From: CBDEGU01 sp965238045 | GTDB lineage: Bacteria > Acidobacteriota > Terriglobia > Bryobacterales > UBA6623 | DNA: 64,000 nt | NCBI GenBank assembly: GCA_965238045.1 | Contig: CBDEGU010000007.1 | Coordinates: 372,001-436,000, forward strand | Direction: 5' to 3' | In this document: positions 24,975 to 33,459 of the stretch, piece after piece | Layout: the number at the start of each line of letters is the position of its first letter | How positions within the stretch are numbered: position 1 is the first letter of the stretch | Made by a program: the position numbers and the translations under genes | Notes under the pieces: model-generated | Database searches by the model: none | What the model was told of the DNA's origin: nothing | What the model saw: only the letters and a program-made list of their open reading frames with translations

Positions 24975-25334
24975 ATGGCTCGTATGATCGTTCGTGACGT
25001 CCCATCCAAAGCAGTGTTCCGGCCAGAAAAGATGGGCAAGGCCGGCCTTGCCGCGACAGAACACTTGTTCGCCGGATTGAACGCATTTGAACCAGGACAG
25101 CAACACGCCCTGCACACTCACGACGGGCAGGACAAGCTCTACTACGTTCTCGAAGGGACGGGTGAGGTGACCGTGGGGGAAACGCGATCGACGATCGGGG
25201 CCGGCGACCTGGTGCTGGCCAAATCCGGCGAGAAGCACGCCTTGAAAAACCCTGGCCCGAACCGCCTTGTGGTGCTGGTCGTTATGGCGCCGCCGCCCAA
25301 GAAAAATGGTCGCGGCGGACGTCTCGCTCCCTAG
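24975..25334 (+). CDS. Small cupin-domain protein
   Basis: A 119-residue single cupin. Motif 1 is HALHTHDGQDKLYYVLEGTGEV and motif 2 is AGDLVLAKSGEKHALKNPGPN, keeping the histidines that bind a metal. No signal peptide is seen. Single cupins of this size may be dioxygenases, isomerases or sugar/metabolite binding proteins; function is not predicted. It follows the Tat aldo/keto reductase and may be co-transcribed. A second ATG three codons later is possible. Confidence 0.87.
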   Translation: MARMIVRDVPSKAVFRPEKMGKAGLAATEHLFAGLNAFEPGQQHALHTHDGQDKLYYVLEGTGEVTVGETRSTIGAGDLVLAKSGEKHALKNPGPNRLVVLVVMAPPPKKNGRGGRLAP

Positions 25335-25435
25335 CGTCAGCCGAGGAACTGATCTGCCCGTTCCCCGCGGAGGGAAAGGAGATCCGCCCCGCAGGGACTG
25401 CCGATCCGCTCAAAATACCGAAGCCCCAAAGAACC

Positions 25436-26158
25436 TCACGGCTCAGCGGCTAATCCGATCTTTTTGACGACAACGTAGTCTTCCGCTAAGACGAACCGCG
25501 GTTCGGGCAGGCTAACCGGAGGCACGATGCTCTGTCGTCTCGCGACCGTGGAGCACCACCGCACCAACTCATCGTGGGTCTGACCTTCAACGGCCAAAGC
25601 CCGAACCTCGAACTCGGCCCCGGCATCTTTGGGCTCTCCATAGCGAACCGAAATCTTCCACAGACCGTCGGCTACTACGGCCGGCCCGCCACCTTGCGGC
25701 CACCATCCGGGATAGTCGCGTTTGCGCACGAGGACCCAAATATGCGTTTCGGCGGGGATGTGCGCGGAGCCGGCAACCGAGCCTTCGGCGCCAACACTCT
25801 CACCGTGCGGACCGTCGAGCAAAACGAGATCGAGAGGCTCGCTGAAGATATGCTGGGGAATCGTCTTTTGCACCGGTCCTTCGATGAAGGTGACGGCGTC
25901 GAGGCGCAGAAGCGGCGAGCGCTTGACGTTCAACGTGCTTTCATCGTCAGGCCAGCAAAACACAGTATGGTCGTCGCTGAGATGCGATAGGAGGAGCGTG
26001 CTGGCACCCACGCCGGTCTCGACCGAGTGCCGTACGACGCTGCCCTGAACGTATTCCGCCACCGCCGTCAGTACCCGCAGTGAAAGCGTGCCGGCGCGAT
26101 GGAGGTACGGCAGGGCTTCGGCGATTCGCCGGAGCAAACGGTCGGTTTCCGGAAGCAT
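25436..26158 (-). CDS. Class I SAM methyltransferase-like protein
   Basis: About 240 residues. SVETGVGASTLLLSHLSDDHTVFC resembles the SAM-binding strand and glycine loop, and LDLVLLDGPHG resembles motif IV of class I methyltransferases. The usual acidic residue after the glycine loop reads WPDDEST. I know no specific family and substrate cannot be inferred. A TTG two codons upstream of the ATG is an alternative start. It stands alone, convergent with the cupin gene. Confidence 0.6.
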   Translation of the reverse strand: MLPETDRLLRRIAEALPYLHRAGTLSLRVLTAVAEYVQGSVVRHSVETGVGASTLLLSHLSDDHTVFCWPDDESTLNVKRSPLLRLDAVTFIEGPVQKTIPQHIFSEPLDLVLLDGPHGESVGAEGSVAGSAHIPAETHIWVLVRKRDYPGWWPQGGGPAVVADGLWKISVRYGEPKDAGAEFEVRALAVEGQTHDELVRWCSTVARRQSIVPPVSLPEPRFVLAEDYVVVKKIGLAAEP

Positions 26159-26353
26159 CCCCAAATCTTACGGTAGTACGGCGAATGGCCACACTCCAAT
26201 CTGCCTAAGATATTGTCCCGTCAGCATGGGAACGGGTTGCTGACTCCGCAGTAGAATAGGTGTCCGCTTCTGCTGGGGATCTTCAGCAAGAGGGACCGGG
26301 AGAACAAGATGTTTCCTTGGCGGTGATCAAAGGCCCGAAGGAGGAAACGACAC

Positions 26354-26497
26354 ATGCCGCCAAAAGAGAGTAACGTCACCCCGGAACAGCCGGCCTCGTT
26401 GCCAGCGGGAAGATCAGGATTATCGGTTCCGCGCCGGGCGCGGCGCCCTGGGAAACGCCCGCGGCAGGGTCGCGGCCAGGGCGGCGGCGCAAGCTAG
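26354..26497 (+). CDS. Small basic protein, 47 residues
   Basis: An unlisted small gene: ATG preceded by GGAGGAAAC at ideal spacing, then MPPKESNVTPEQPASLPAGR and a basic tail rich in Arg, Gly and Gln (RRARRPGKRPRQGRGQGGG). No family recognised; the tail suggests nucleic acid binding or disorder. A five-codon ORF (MFPWR) with its own GGGAG ends 27 bases upstream and might act as a leader. The TAG overlaps the stop codon of the convergent reductase gene by 4 bases, as real convergent genes in this window do (compare 7353). Confidence 0.55.
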   Translation: MPPKESNVTPEQPASLPAGRSGLSVPRRARRPGKRPRQGRGQGGGAS

Positions 26498-28029
26498 ATC
26501 TTGAAGGACCAGCCCTTGACCGCCTCGGGTTGAATCCATTTCTTGATGCCGCCAATCTGGTTGCGGGTCCAGTATTCGGCCCAGTTGATCTTCTCGGGCT
26601 CCCAGGGCAGTTTCTGGCGGTCGGCCGAAGTAATCAAGCGGTACGCTTCACGGATGCGGTTGGCCTCGAAGATGTAGCGATTCTCCAGCGTGAAGGGCAG
26701 ATACTGATCGAGGACCTGCGCCCGAAATTTGGCCTGCAAACCTTTCGTGCGCAGCGTGGACGCTAGCGAACCGAATAGCGCCCCGCCCGGCAGCCCGGCC
26801 CGCCGCAGCGACCCGAGCCATGCGCCGGCCCGCTGGATTCTTCGTTGAAGCCTTGCCTGCCTTCGTTCCGCCTCGGCGGCGGAGATCAGACGCGGGCCCC
26901 TCGGCAGCCTCGGAACCCAGGAGCCGCCGCCATGGGACGATTCCTTGCGTGCTTGTTTGGCCAGCAGCTCAATCAACGGCGCCATCTCGAACGGATTCAC
27001 GTCCGCCGCGCCGAGTTGATAAACCGGTTGGTGTCTGCCCTCGAGCAGCAGCGCCGCGGCGACCAGAATCGCCCCGGCCACCAAATCCACGGGGACAACT
27101 TCGAGCGCGATGTCCGGCCGCGCGGGCCAGTCTCTCAACCCTCCCAGAGCCATCAAGACAAGTGGGGCCGCTGTTCGTCCGCCCTCGATCCAGCCCGGGA
27201 ATGGGAATCGCAGCGAGCTTTCCACGATCGCGGGACGCACGATGGTCCAGGGCACGTCCTGCTGTTCGGCGAGTACCTGCTCGCCGAGACTTTTCGCATA
27301 GGTATAGGTATTCACCCAGCCCCAGCGGGCTGAACACTCCCGTCCCAGATCCGAAAGCTGGTCGTCAAGCTGCCGGGAATTCGATCCCGCCGAGTCTGTC
27401 TCCGGCGAAACGAACGAATCGCGAATCTGCTCCACTCGCCGCCGTAGCCTCGCGAGTTCCCTCCGATGGTCGAAGCTGTCATCGCCCGTGCCTTTGCGCC
27501 CGGGATAGTAGCCGGCGATCGGTTCGGTCTCTTCCACCAGTCCGTCCGCCTTGCCGGCCACATAGCAGGTGGAGACGTGCAGCAGTCGGGCGCCGATTTC
27601 GCGGGCAAGATCGGTGAGCTGCTCGACCGAATCCACGTTGGCGCGCAGCGCCTGATCCACCGGCGGAAAGAATTCGACCAAGCCGGCGCAATTGAGAATC
27701 AGCCCCACATTGTCGGCCCAGCCCGGATGCTCGCCGGCGTCAATGCCGCAGTTGGGACGCGACACATCGCCCGGCCAGACGGTGATCTTCCGCTGAATGA
27801 AGTCAGGCCCCAGGCGCTCCACAATCTCGGCCAGCGGAGGCGATGCGAGCACCTCCCGTTTGAATCGTTCCTTGGCCGAGAGGTTCTCCCTCGGACGAAT
27901 CAGCACATGAAGGTGCTTGTATTGGGGATAGCGGTCGAGCAGCAGCGCGAGCAAGACCTTCCCGACGAAGCCATTGCCCCCGGTCAGCAAGATTTCGTTT
28001 TCTTCAAACGTGGAACCGACGTCGATCAA
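26494..28029 (-). CDS. Fatty acyl-CoA reductase-like SDR (NAD_binding_4)
   Basis: A 511-residue extended short-chain dehydrogenase. LLTGGNGFVGKVLLALLL is the NAD(P)-binding glycine motif, VSTCYVAGKADGLVEE and TYTYAKSLGEQVL give the Ser/Tyr/Lys catalytic set, and the C-terminus has the ENRYIFEANRIREAYRLIT region of the sterile/FAR domain. The family reduces acyl-CoA or acyl-ACP to alcohols or aldehydes, feeding wax or ether lipids. The TTG start has GGAG 8 bases upstream. There is a long insertion (about residues 190-230) relative to compact FARs. Substrate is inferred only at family level. Confidence 0.75.
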   Translation of the reverse strand: MIDVGSTFEENEILLTGGNGFVGKVLLALLLDRYPQYKHLHVLIRPRENLSAKERFKREVLASPPLAEIVERLGPDFIQRKITVWPGDVSRPNCGIDAGEHPGWADNVGLILNCAGLVEFFPPVDQALRANVDSVEQLTDLAREIGARLLHVSTCYVAGKADGLVEETEPIAGYYPGRKGTGDDSFDHRRELARLRRRVEQIRDSFVSPETDSAGSNSRQLDDQLSDLGRECSARWGWVNTYTYAKSLGEQVLAEQQDVPWTIVRPAIVESSLRFPFPGWIEGGRTAAPLVLMALGGLRDWPARPDIALEVVPVDLVAGAILVAAALLLEGRHQPVYQLGAADVNPFEMAPLIELLAKQARKESSHGGGSWVPRLPRGPRLISAAEAERRQARLQRRIQRAGAWLGSLRRAGLPGGALFGSLASTLRTKGLQAKFRAQVLDQYLPFTLENRYIFEANRIREAYRLITSADRQKLPWEPEKINWAEYWTRNQIGGIKKWIQPEAVKGWSFKI

Positions 28030-28302
28030 CAGCTACGCTCCGCCGTGCCTCGCAGAATGAATCAGAAGGGAAACGTCTACGGAAGGAAAACCACCGGTAC
28101 GCGTCGTAATGTTCGTTACCGTAACGGGCAGCGGTCGGCGGTGTCAAGGAGCCGGCGGAAGCCGGTCCGCGGCGGCCCGCCGGAGCGGCCGGGCAGTCTC
28201 ACGGTTGGCGTGATATGATTGACGCAAATATCCCGTCGCGAGGGGCTTGCGTTCTTGACAGGAGATGGCCAACTCCGCGGCGGTCGCAAATAGGGGTTCT
28301 GT

Positions 28303-28455
28303 ATGAGCAAATATGTCCCCTCCGCGGGCGTCTTAATCGCCCTGGTGATAGCCTATATTTTCTTTTTCGAGCCGTTCGCGGCGGAGAGTTTCTTCTCGGA
28401 AGTGTTTGACGTCATCTTTCGGCCGATCAACGACTTCTTCTCCAGCATCTTCTGA
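28303..28455 (+). CDS. Small membrane protein, 50 residues
   Basis: ATG with AGGGG about 7 bases upstream opens a 50-residue protein: MSKYVPSAGVLIALVIAYIF then a charged and phenylalanine-rich C-terminal half (FFSEVFDVIFRPINDFFSSIF). One transmembrane helix (about residues 6-25) and an amphipathic tail. No family known to me. It lies alone between two minus-strand genes. The coherent hydrophobic pattern and Shine-Dalgarno support it as real. Confidence 0.5.
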   Translation: MSKYVPSAGVLIALVIAYIFFFEPFAAESFFSEVFDVIFRPINDFFSSIF

Positions 28456-28500
28456 AATCTTCCGGCCAACAGGCCCTGGACGGCCGCGCCGCCAAACCGC

Positions 28501-30543
28501 TTAGCGTCTCCGCCGGGAGCGGCGCCGCGAACCGGGAGCGATCAGTTCGAGAATCTCGCTATCTTGAAGCGGCAGTTTCTGAATACGGAGGTTTTCCGCC
28601 GCTTCAGCCGCCTGAAAACTCCGCAGGACCCAATCGCTGGGAAAACTCGAGGCGACGTTGTGAAGATACGTTTTCTCCCCCGGCAGCAGAACCGAGGCGG
28701 CTTCGAAACCTCCTGCTTTTCGAATTCCTGGAATAAACAACTGGTGAAGGAATTCTTTGTCTGAATCAGCATCGAACTTGTCGAGGTCGGCGATGAGGCG
28801 AATCGGCCCATCGGCCATCGCCTTGGCGAATAGGGTCCAAACGCCGGCACGGCCCATTCCCACCAGGTTGATCTCTTCCGATCCTGAGCGCTGCCTCAAG
28901 TAAGCAATGGCAGTGAGGATGTCCTGAATTCGGTTGGCGTCGTCGGTACGATTGAAGGTCGTGAAGAAGGCTGTTCTTTGGTTGTCCTTCGGGGCAGGGC
29001 GTTCGCCTTTCGAGCGGCCGGTTTGGAACGCGTCAATCGCCATGAGCGGGCCGCCTCTGGCGAGCAATTGCCGGACGAGGCCTGCCTGGCTTTCCGAGGA
29101 ACTCAGCGCCCAGGCCGTCCCCTCCGGGTGAATGAGCAGCGTCGGGAGAACACCGGCACGCGAGCGCCGCGGTTCGAACATGACGGCGGAGACGCGGTCG
29201 CCCTTGGCGCGGCGGCCAAGCAGCAGAGTCTCGCCGGTTCTCAGCCTCTCGACACTTTCCGAGACGAGGTCTTCGGCCTTCGGCATTTCGGCCAAGACGG
29301 AAAACCGCAGCGCCTCGCCGAACGCCTTTTGGGCGCGGCGCAGCGAGCCGGCGTCATGGGGTTTGAGTGATGCGATGTGACTTCGCGCTTGCCCGGTCAA
29401 GTAGGCGATCAATCCCGCCTCGTCCACGGCGTGCTCGGGCAGCTTGTGGGCCCAGCGGCTCATCATCGCGCTCAACTGCGGTACGCGATACGACTTTTCG
29501 GCGAAGTGCGATTCCTCCGGGTCGTCGAGCACCTTCTTGCCGAAGAAACGATAGACCGCTTCGCGGCTCTGCCGGTTGTAGTTATGCGGCGCATCGATCT
29601 GGACGTGTTCGAGCTGTTGCTCGGCGCCGAACAGGCGATAGATACGGCGGATGTCCGGGTACTCGGTGTCCGGGGAATGGCGCGTCCAGTCGCCGCTGGC
29701 CGAGATCATGATCATGGGCCGCGGCGCCATTAAGGCGCCGATCTCGACGTTGTACGTATCTATCCGCAGATTGGCGGCGTTTTCACATTTCGAGCCGCCT
29801 TGCATGATGGACGAGATCATGTTCACCGGCGCCGAAAATCGAATGCGGTCGTCGATCGCGGCCAAGAGAAAGGTCTGTGTGCCTCCTCCGGAAGCACCCG
29901 TCGCTCCGATGCGTCGGGAATCGACATCCGGCAGTGAGGCAAGAAAGTCGACCGCGCGAATACTGTTCCAAAGCTGCAAGCCCAGCAATCCGATGCTCCA
30001 CAGCTCTTCGCGCTTGCCTCCCAAGCTGTGACCGGTCTGAACGGTATCGGTGTAGCCGGTCATGTCATACGTCAGAACGACAAACCCCTGCCTGGCGAGG
30101 TTGATGCCGCGGGCGGGAACCGAACCGCGTTCAGAGTTTTCCAAGCGTCCGTAGGTCCAGTGCCCGTGGGGCGAAACGATCGCCGGATAGGGCCCCGGTT
30201 CGCCGGCGGGCCGGTAGAGATTTCCTCCCAGGAAGAAGCCGGGACAGGTCTCAAGCAGAACCTTTTCGATCGTGTATCCGTTACCCTCGATTTTGCCGAA
30301 GACTTGCGGGTTCAGCGGCGTTCGCTTCGGAAGCGGCAACAGCCCGGCGGAAGCCTGCACCTGCTTCTTCAGAAACGCCGCCCGCCGCCGCCAGGCATCG
30401 AGCGAGTCGTAGCTCGGCATGGTGTAGGTCAGATCGGTATGGCGGGTCTGGGCCAGGCGCAGGTCGGTATCAGGGATCTCGGCCGGGGACAGCGGAGCAA
30501 CGAGAGACAGAACAAGCGTCAGCGAAGCAAGGAGAAGTCGCAT
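28501..30543 (-). CDS. Exported alpha/beta hydrolase, acetyl xylan esterase-like, with two hydrolase units
   Basis: About 680 residues. A signal peptide (MRLLLASLTLVLSLVAPLSPA) precedes a first alpha/beta hydrolase domain with IVSPHGHW, VLTYDMTGYTDT and the nucleophile elbow GASGGG (GATGASGGGTQTFLLA), and a likely Asp/His in DAPHNYNRQSREAV. The second half (from about 420) repeats the fold: LLIHPEGTA, GGPLMAIDAFQTGRS, and an elbow that reads GMGRAG, lacking the serine. So only the first unit looks active. The family is large in Acidobacteria and is thought to deacetylate plant polysaccharides. An upstream in-frame extension is not used. Confidence 0.82.
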   Translation of the reverse strand: MRLLLASLTLVLSLVAPLSPAEIPDTDLRLAQTRHTDLTYTMPSYDSLDAWRRRAAFLKKQVQASAGLLPLPKRTPLNPQVFGKIEGNGYTIEKVLLETCPGFFLGGNLYRPAGEPGPYPAIVSPHGHWTYGRLENSERGSVPARGINLARQGFVVLTYDMTGYTDTVQTGHSLGGKREELWSIGLLGLQLWNSIRAVDFLASLPDVDSRRIGATGASGGGTQTFLLAAIDDRIRFSAPVNMISSIMQGGSKCENAANLRIDTYNVEIGALMAPRPMIMISASGDWTRHSPDTEYPDIRRIYRLFGAEQQLEHVQIDAPHNYNRQSREAVYRFFGKKVLDDPEESHFAEKSYRVPQLSAMMSRWAHKLPEHAVDEAGLIAYLTGQARSHIASLKPHDAGSLRRAQKAFGEALRFSVLAEMPKAEDLVSESVERLRTGETLLLGRRAKGDRVSAVMFEPRRSRAGVLPTLLIHPEGTAWALSSSESQAGLVRQLLARGGPLMAIDAFQTGRSKGERPAPKDNQRTAFFTTFNRTDDANRIQDILTAIAYLRQRSGSEEINLVGMGRAGVWTLFAKAMADGPIRLIADLDKFDADSDKEFLHQLFIPGIRKAGGFEAASVLLPGEKTYLHNVASSFPSDWVLRSFQAAEAAENLRIQKLPLQDSEILELIAPGSRRRSRRRR

Positions 30544-30643
30544 GGGCTTCGATTGTAACTCAGCCCCGGCGGTTAGCGGCGGAAAGCGGCCGCGGAATCT
30601 CCGCATCAGGGCGCTTTGCGCAGGCGGCGCCACCCGGCGAGCG

Positions 30644-31894
30644 TCAGGAATCGCCCAGCTTCTTAGCGAGCAGGTTCAGAAACAGGCCCACGTCGGTCAC
30701 CACGCCGATCGCCTGGCCGGTGCCGCGATCCGACACCTTGGTGACGACCGCCGGATTGATATCCACGCAGATGAGTTTCATCCACGACGGCATCATGTTG
30801 CCGGTGGCGATGGAATGCAGCATCGACCCGAGGCAGATCACCAGCCCGGCGCCCCGAAGCTGATCGGCGTACGCTTGCTGGGCCGCGTTCATGTCGGTAA
30901 TCGTGTCGGGCAGCGGACCGTCGTCGCGCAGACTGCCCGCCAGCACATAGGGCACGTCGTTCTGAATACACTCGTACAGAATGCCCGAGGTGAGTTTGCC
31001 CTGCTCGACGGCTTCGCGAATACCGCCGCAGTGATAGATGGCGTTGATCGCTCGCATGTGATTGCGATGGCCGTGCTCGGCCTGGCGTCCGTCGCTCATC
31101 CGAATGCCCAGCGAAGTGTTCAGCAGAGCCGCCTCGACGTCGTGTACCCCAAGCGCGTTGCCGGCCAGCAACGCGTCTACGTAGCCCTCCCGAACGAGTT
31201 GCGCAAGCGCGGATTGCGCGCCCGTGTGCACGACCACTGGACCGGCAACGATAATGATGCGTCTGTTGTCGCGGCGGGTCTGGCGTATCAGGTCCAAAGT
31301 CTGCGCCACGGCCGTCTCAACCTGCCGCTCGGACGAGACTCCCTGCGACATGAACGAAAAAGCGAGCCGGTCGCGCTGTTTGAATTCCGGAAGCACGCGG
31401 ATGCCGCCGTGCCCGCGGACGACCTGATCACCCGCGCGGAGGTCGCGCAGCTTGCGGCACTCAGCAGTCCCTTCTGGCGTCAGGAGGATACAGGTATCCA
31501 TCCGCTGATGTGCCACGTCGAGCCAGCGGCCGTGAAAGCGGACCTGCGTCCGATGGTTCGTGGTCGAATAAAAATCCGTCGGAGCGCAGCGGTCGCGCTC
31601 GACCAGACCGATCGCGGCGTCTTCAATACCCACGGTCGAACACCCCGTCGCAATGAGATCCTCCACCAGTTTGGCCATGATCTCTTCGCTGGGCGCTTCG
31701 ACCCGCATCCGCATGTAGGACTGGTCGACGTTCGTGCGGCCGATCTGAAACTCCTCCACCTCGAACGTTCCATCGTGGGCGACGATGGTGTCAAACATCT
31801 GCTCCATGACATGCGAGTCCACAAGGTGGCCGCGAGCCTCAACGAGCTCGTGAAATCGATTCCCCATCAGATCCAAGTCTAGCGCAGTCATCAT
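30644..31894 (-). CDS. TIGR00300-family protein (ornithine cyclodeaminase-type LOR/SDH-like)
   Basis: A 416-residue protein. The N-terminal DNRFHELV-like start reads GNRFHELVEARGHLVDSHVM and the C-terminal half carries the Rossmann-like YVLAGSLRDDGPLPDTITD and ICLGSMLHSIATGNMMPS. These are hallmarks of TIGR00300, a LOR/SDH-related family whose archaeal members and the C-terminal half of cyanobacterial AgrE/ArgZ have been reported to act as ornithine cyclodeaminases. I infer a role in arginine/ornithine to proline conversion. The first two codons are both ATG. It is a single-gene unit. Confidence 0.85.
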   Translation of the reverse strand: MMTALDLDLMGNRFHELVEARGHLVDSHVMEQMFDTIVAHDGTFEVEEFQIGRTNVDQSYMRMRVEAPSEEIMAKLVEDLIATGCSTVGIEDAAIGLVERDRCAPTDFYSTTNHRTQVRFHGRWLDVAHQRMDTCILLTPEGTAECRKLRDLRAGDQVVRGHGGIRVLPEFKQRDRLAFSFMSQGVSSERQVETAVAQTLDLIRQTRRDNRRIIIVAGPVVVHTGAQSALAQLVREGYVDALLAGNALGVHDVEAALLNTSLGIRMSDGRQAEHGHRNHMRAINAIYHCGGIREAVEQGKLTSGILYECIQNDVPYVLAGSLRDDGPLPDTITDMNAAQQAYADQLRGAGLVICLGSMLHSIATGNMMPSWMKLICVDINPAVVTKVSDRGTGQAIGVVTDVGLFLNLLAKKLGDS

Positions 31895-32164
31895 TACCCC
31901 AAAACCCGGCTAATCAAGAAAAGGAGAAGCGTTTCTGTTGCTATTTGTTGTGGTTTCCGCGCAACTGTAAACTGCTGCTCCACCACGTTGGATTGCCGTA
32001 AAATGAACGCCCCAACCCTTGAGTAGCACCCTTGAAGTACCACTCTTGAAGTACCAATGTATGCCCGCGGATTGAACCCAATGCACTATTGAAGAAAACG
32101 CGGCCGTGCGAGAGAATGTTTATGGAAAGAGTTTTTGCGCAGCAGCCACGGAGAACCGTCTCTC

Positions 32165-32563
32165 ATGGGATCAGCAACTGTAAAGGAATATCAGTGGTCG
32201 AATCGCCCGAAGCTGGCTATTGAACCCGACCGCCGCTCGGCCCAGCGTAAACCGGAAGAACAGCAGCATTGCCTGACGCTTGCCTTCGATGACCAGGTAG
32301 TTGTCGGCGTAGTGGCGGATTGCTCCGAGGACGGGCTTGGCGCGCAGACGTTTGAACCCCTGCCGCTGGGTACGGACGTGACTGTCGAGGGGACGATCAC
32401 CGTCGCCGGTTCGTGGATGACGATCTCCGGTCCGGCCCGCGTTGCCTTTTGCGAACCGGATGCCGGGGGCGCCTATCAGGTCGGTCTCGACTGCAAGGAC
32501 GCGGCATGGGCCGAGGCGCTTGATCCCGATATCACGTTTGAAATCATTTCGCGAAGCTGCTAG
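32165..32563 (+). CDS. PilZ-domain protein
   Basis: A 132-residue cytoplasmic protein. RRSAQR near residue 26 matches the RxxxR part of the cyclic-di-GMP motif, and ADCSEDGLGA matches the D/NxSxxG part, followed by a beta-barrel ending PARVAFCEPDAGGAYQVGLDC. It is therefore a likely c-di-GMP receptor. The ATG lies 10 codons into a longer frame and is preceded by GGAG. Upstream (about 32030-32058) CTTGAAGTACCA occurs twice. Tad pili and c-di-GMP are often linked, but this gene is not in the Tad operon. Confidence 0.8.
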   Translation: MGSATVKEYQWSNRPKLAIEPDRRSAQRKPEEQQHCLTLAFDDQVVVGVVADCSEDGLGAQTFEPLPLGTDVTVEGTITVAGSWMTISGPARVAFCEPDAGGAYQVGLDCKDAAWAEALDPDITFEIISRSC

Positions 32564-32691
32564 CCGTCTTCTCTTCTCTCTCCAGACATCGCTGCTCGGA
32601 CATCGAGAGCCCCGTCGTTCCGCTCGCGCGGCGGGACCAGCGTTCTCGTGTGCCTCCCGCGCGGACCTGCCGGAAGACTGGGCGGTCGCAG

Positions 32692-33429
32692 TCAGGCGTT
32701 GAATCCGCCGTCGACATTGAGACAGGCGCCAGTCACTAGGCTGCTAGCCGGACTCGCCAGAAAGGCGGCCACGGCGGCAATTTCGGTCGCCCGGCCATAG
32801 CGGCCGATCGCGGTTCGGGGCGTCAGAATCTCCGCCAGTCCGCCATCGGCCGGGTTCATGTCCGTATCCACCGGTCCGGGCTGGATGCAATTCACGGTAA
32901 TCCCCTTCGGCCCCAAATCACGCGCCCAGGCCCTGGCAAAACCCGCGACGGCAAACTTCGTCATCACATAGAGTCCAATATTCGCGATCGGTGCGTTTTC
33001 GCCGAACACCGAGCCGATGATGATGATGCGGCCACCGGGCTTCATCACTTTCGCCGCCTCGCGCGAGGCCAGAAAAACGGCGCGTACGTTCGTGTTGATG
33101 AAGCGATCGAAGTCTTCGTAGGTGGTCTCTTCCAGCGGCCAGCCCCCGGTGATGCCGGCGTTATTCACCAGAACGTCGAGGCCGCCAAAACGCCCGGTGA
33201 CTTTGCCGGTCAGCGCCGTCATATCGGCCCTGCTCGCGGCGTCGGCCTGAAAGGCTTCGGCTTCGACACCGCGCTCGCGGCAAGCGGCAACGACCTGCCC
33301 GGCCGCCTCGGCGGAACGCAGATACGCGATCGCGATATCGAAACCGTCCTCGGCCAGACGCTGAGCGATCGCCGCGCCAATGCCGCGGCTCCCTCCGGTG
33401 ACGAGCGCTGTTCTCCGCTGGTTATTCAT
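32692..33429 (-). CDS. Short-chain dehydrogenase/reductase, FabG-like
   Basis: A 245-residue classical SDR. TGGSRGIGAA binds NADP, NNAGI is the structural motif, IIGS and YVMTK give the Ser and the Tyr-x-x-x-Lys pair, and PGPVDTDMN follows as usual. Such proteins are annotated as 3-oxoacyl-ACP reductases but the substrate is not known. AGGGG precedes the ATG. It starts 30 bases after the end of the acetamidase/formamidase gene and is probably in its operon. Confidence 0.9.
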   Translation of the reverse strand: MNNQRRTALVTGGSRGIGAAIAQRLAEDGFDIAIAYLRSAEAAGQVVAACRERGVEAEAFQADAASRADMTALTGKVTGRFGGLDVLVNNAGITGGWPLEETTYEDFDRFINTNVRAVFLASREAAKVMKPGGRIIIIGSVFGENAPIANIGLYVMTKFAVAGFARAWARDLGPKGITVNCIQPGPVDTDMNPADGGLAEILTPRTAIGRYGRATEIAAVAAFLASPASSLVTGACLNVDGGFNA

Positions 33430-33459
33430 CGTCGAATCCCCTCTCTCGGGCCGGTTCCA

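Noticed and set aside
30542..31882. 446-codon plus-strand frame opposite the TIGR00300 gene
   Set aside because: Antisense shadow; the minus-strand protein has clear family motifs.
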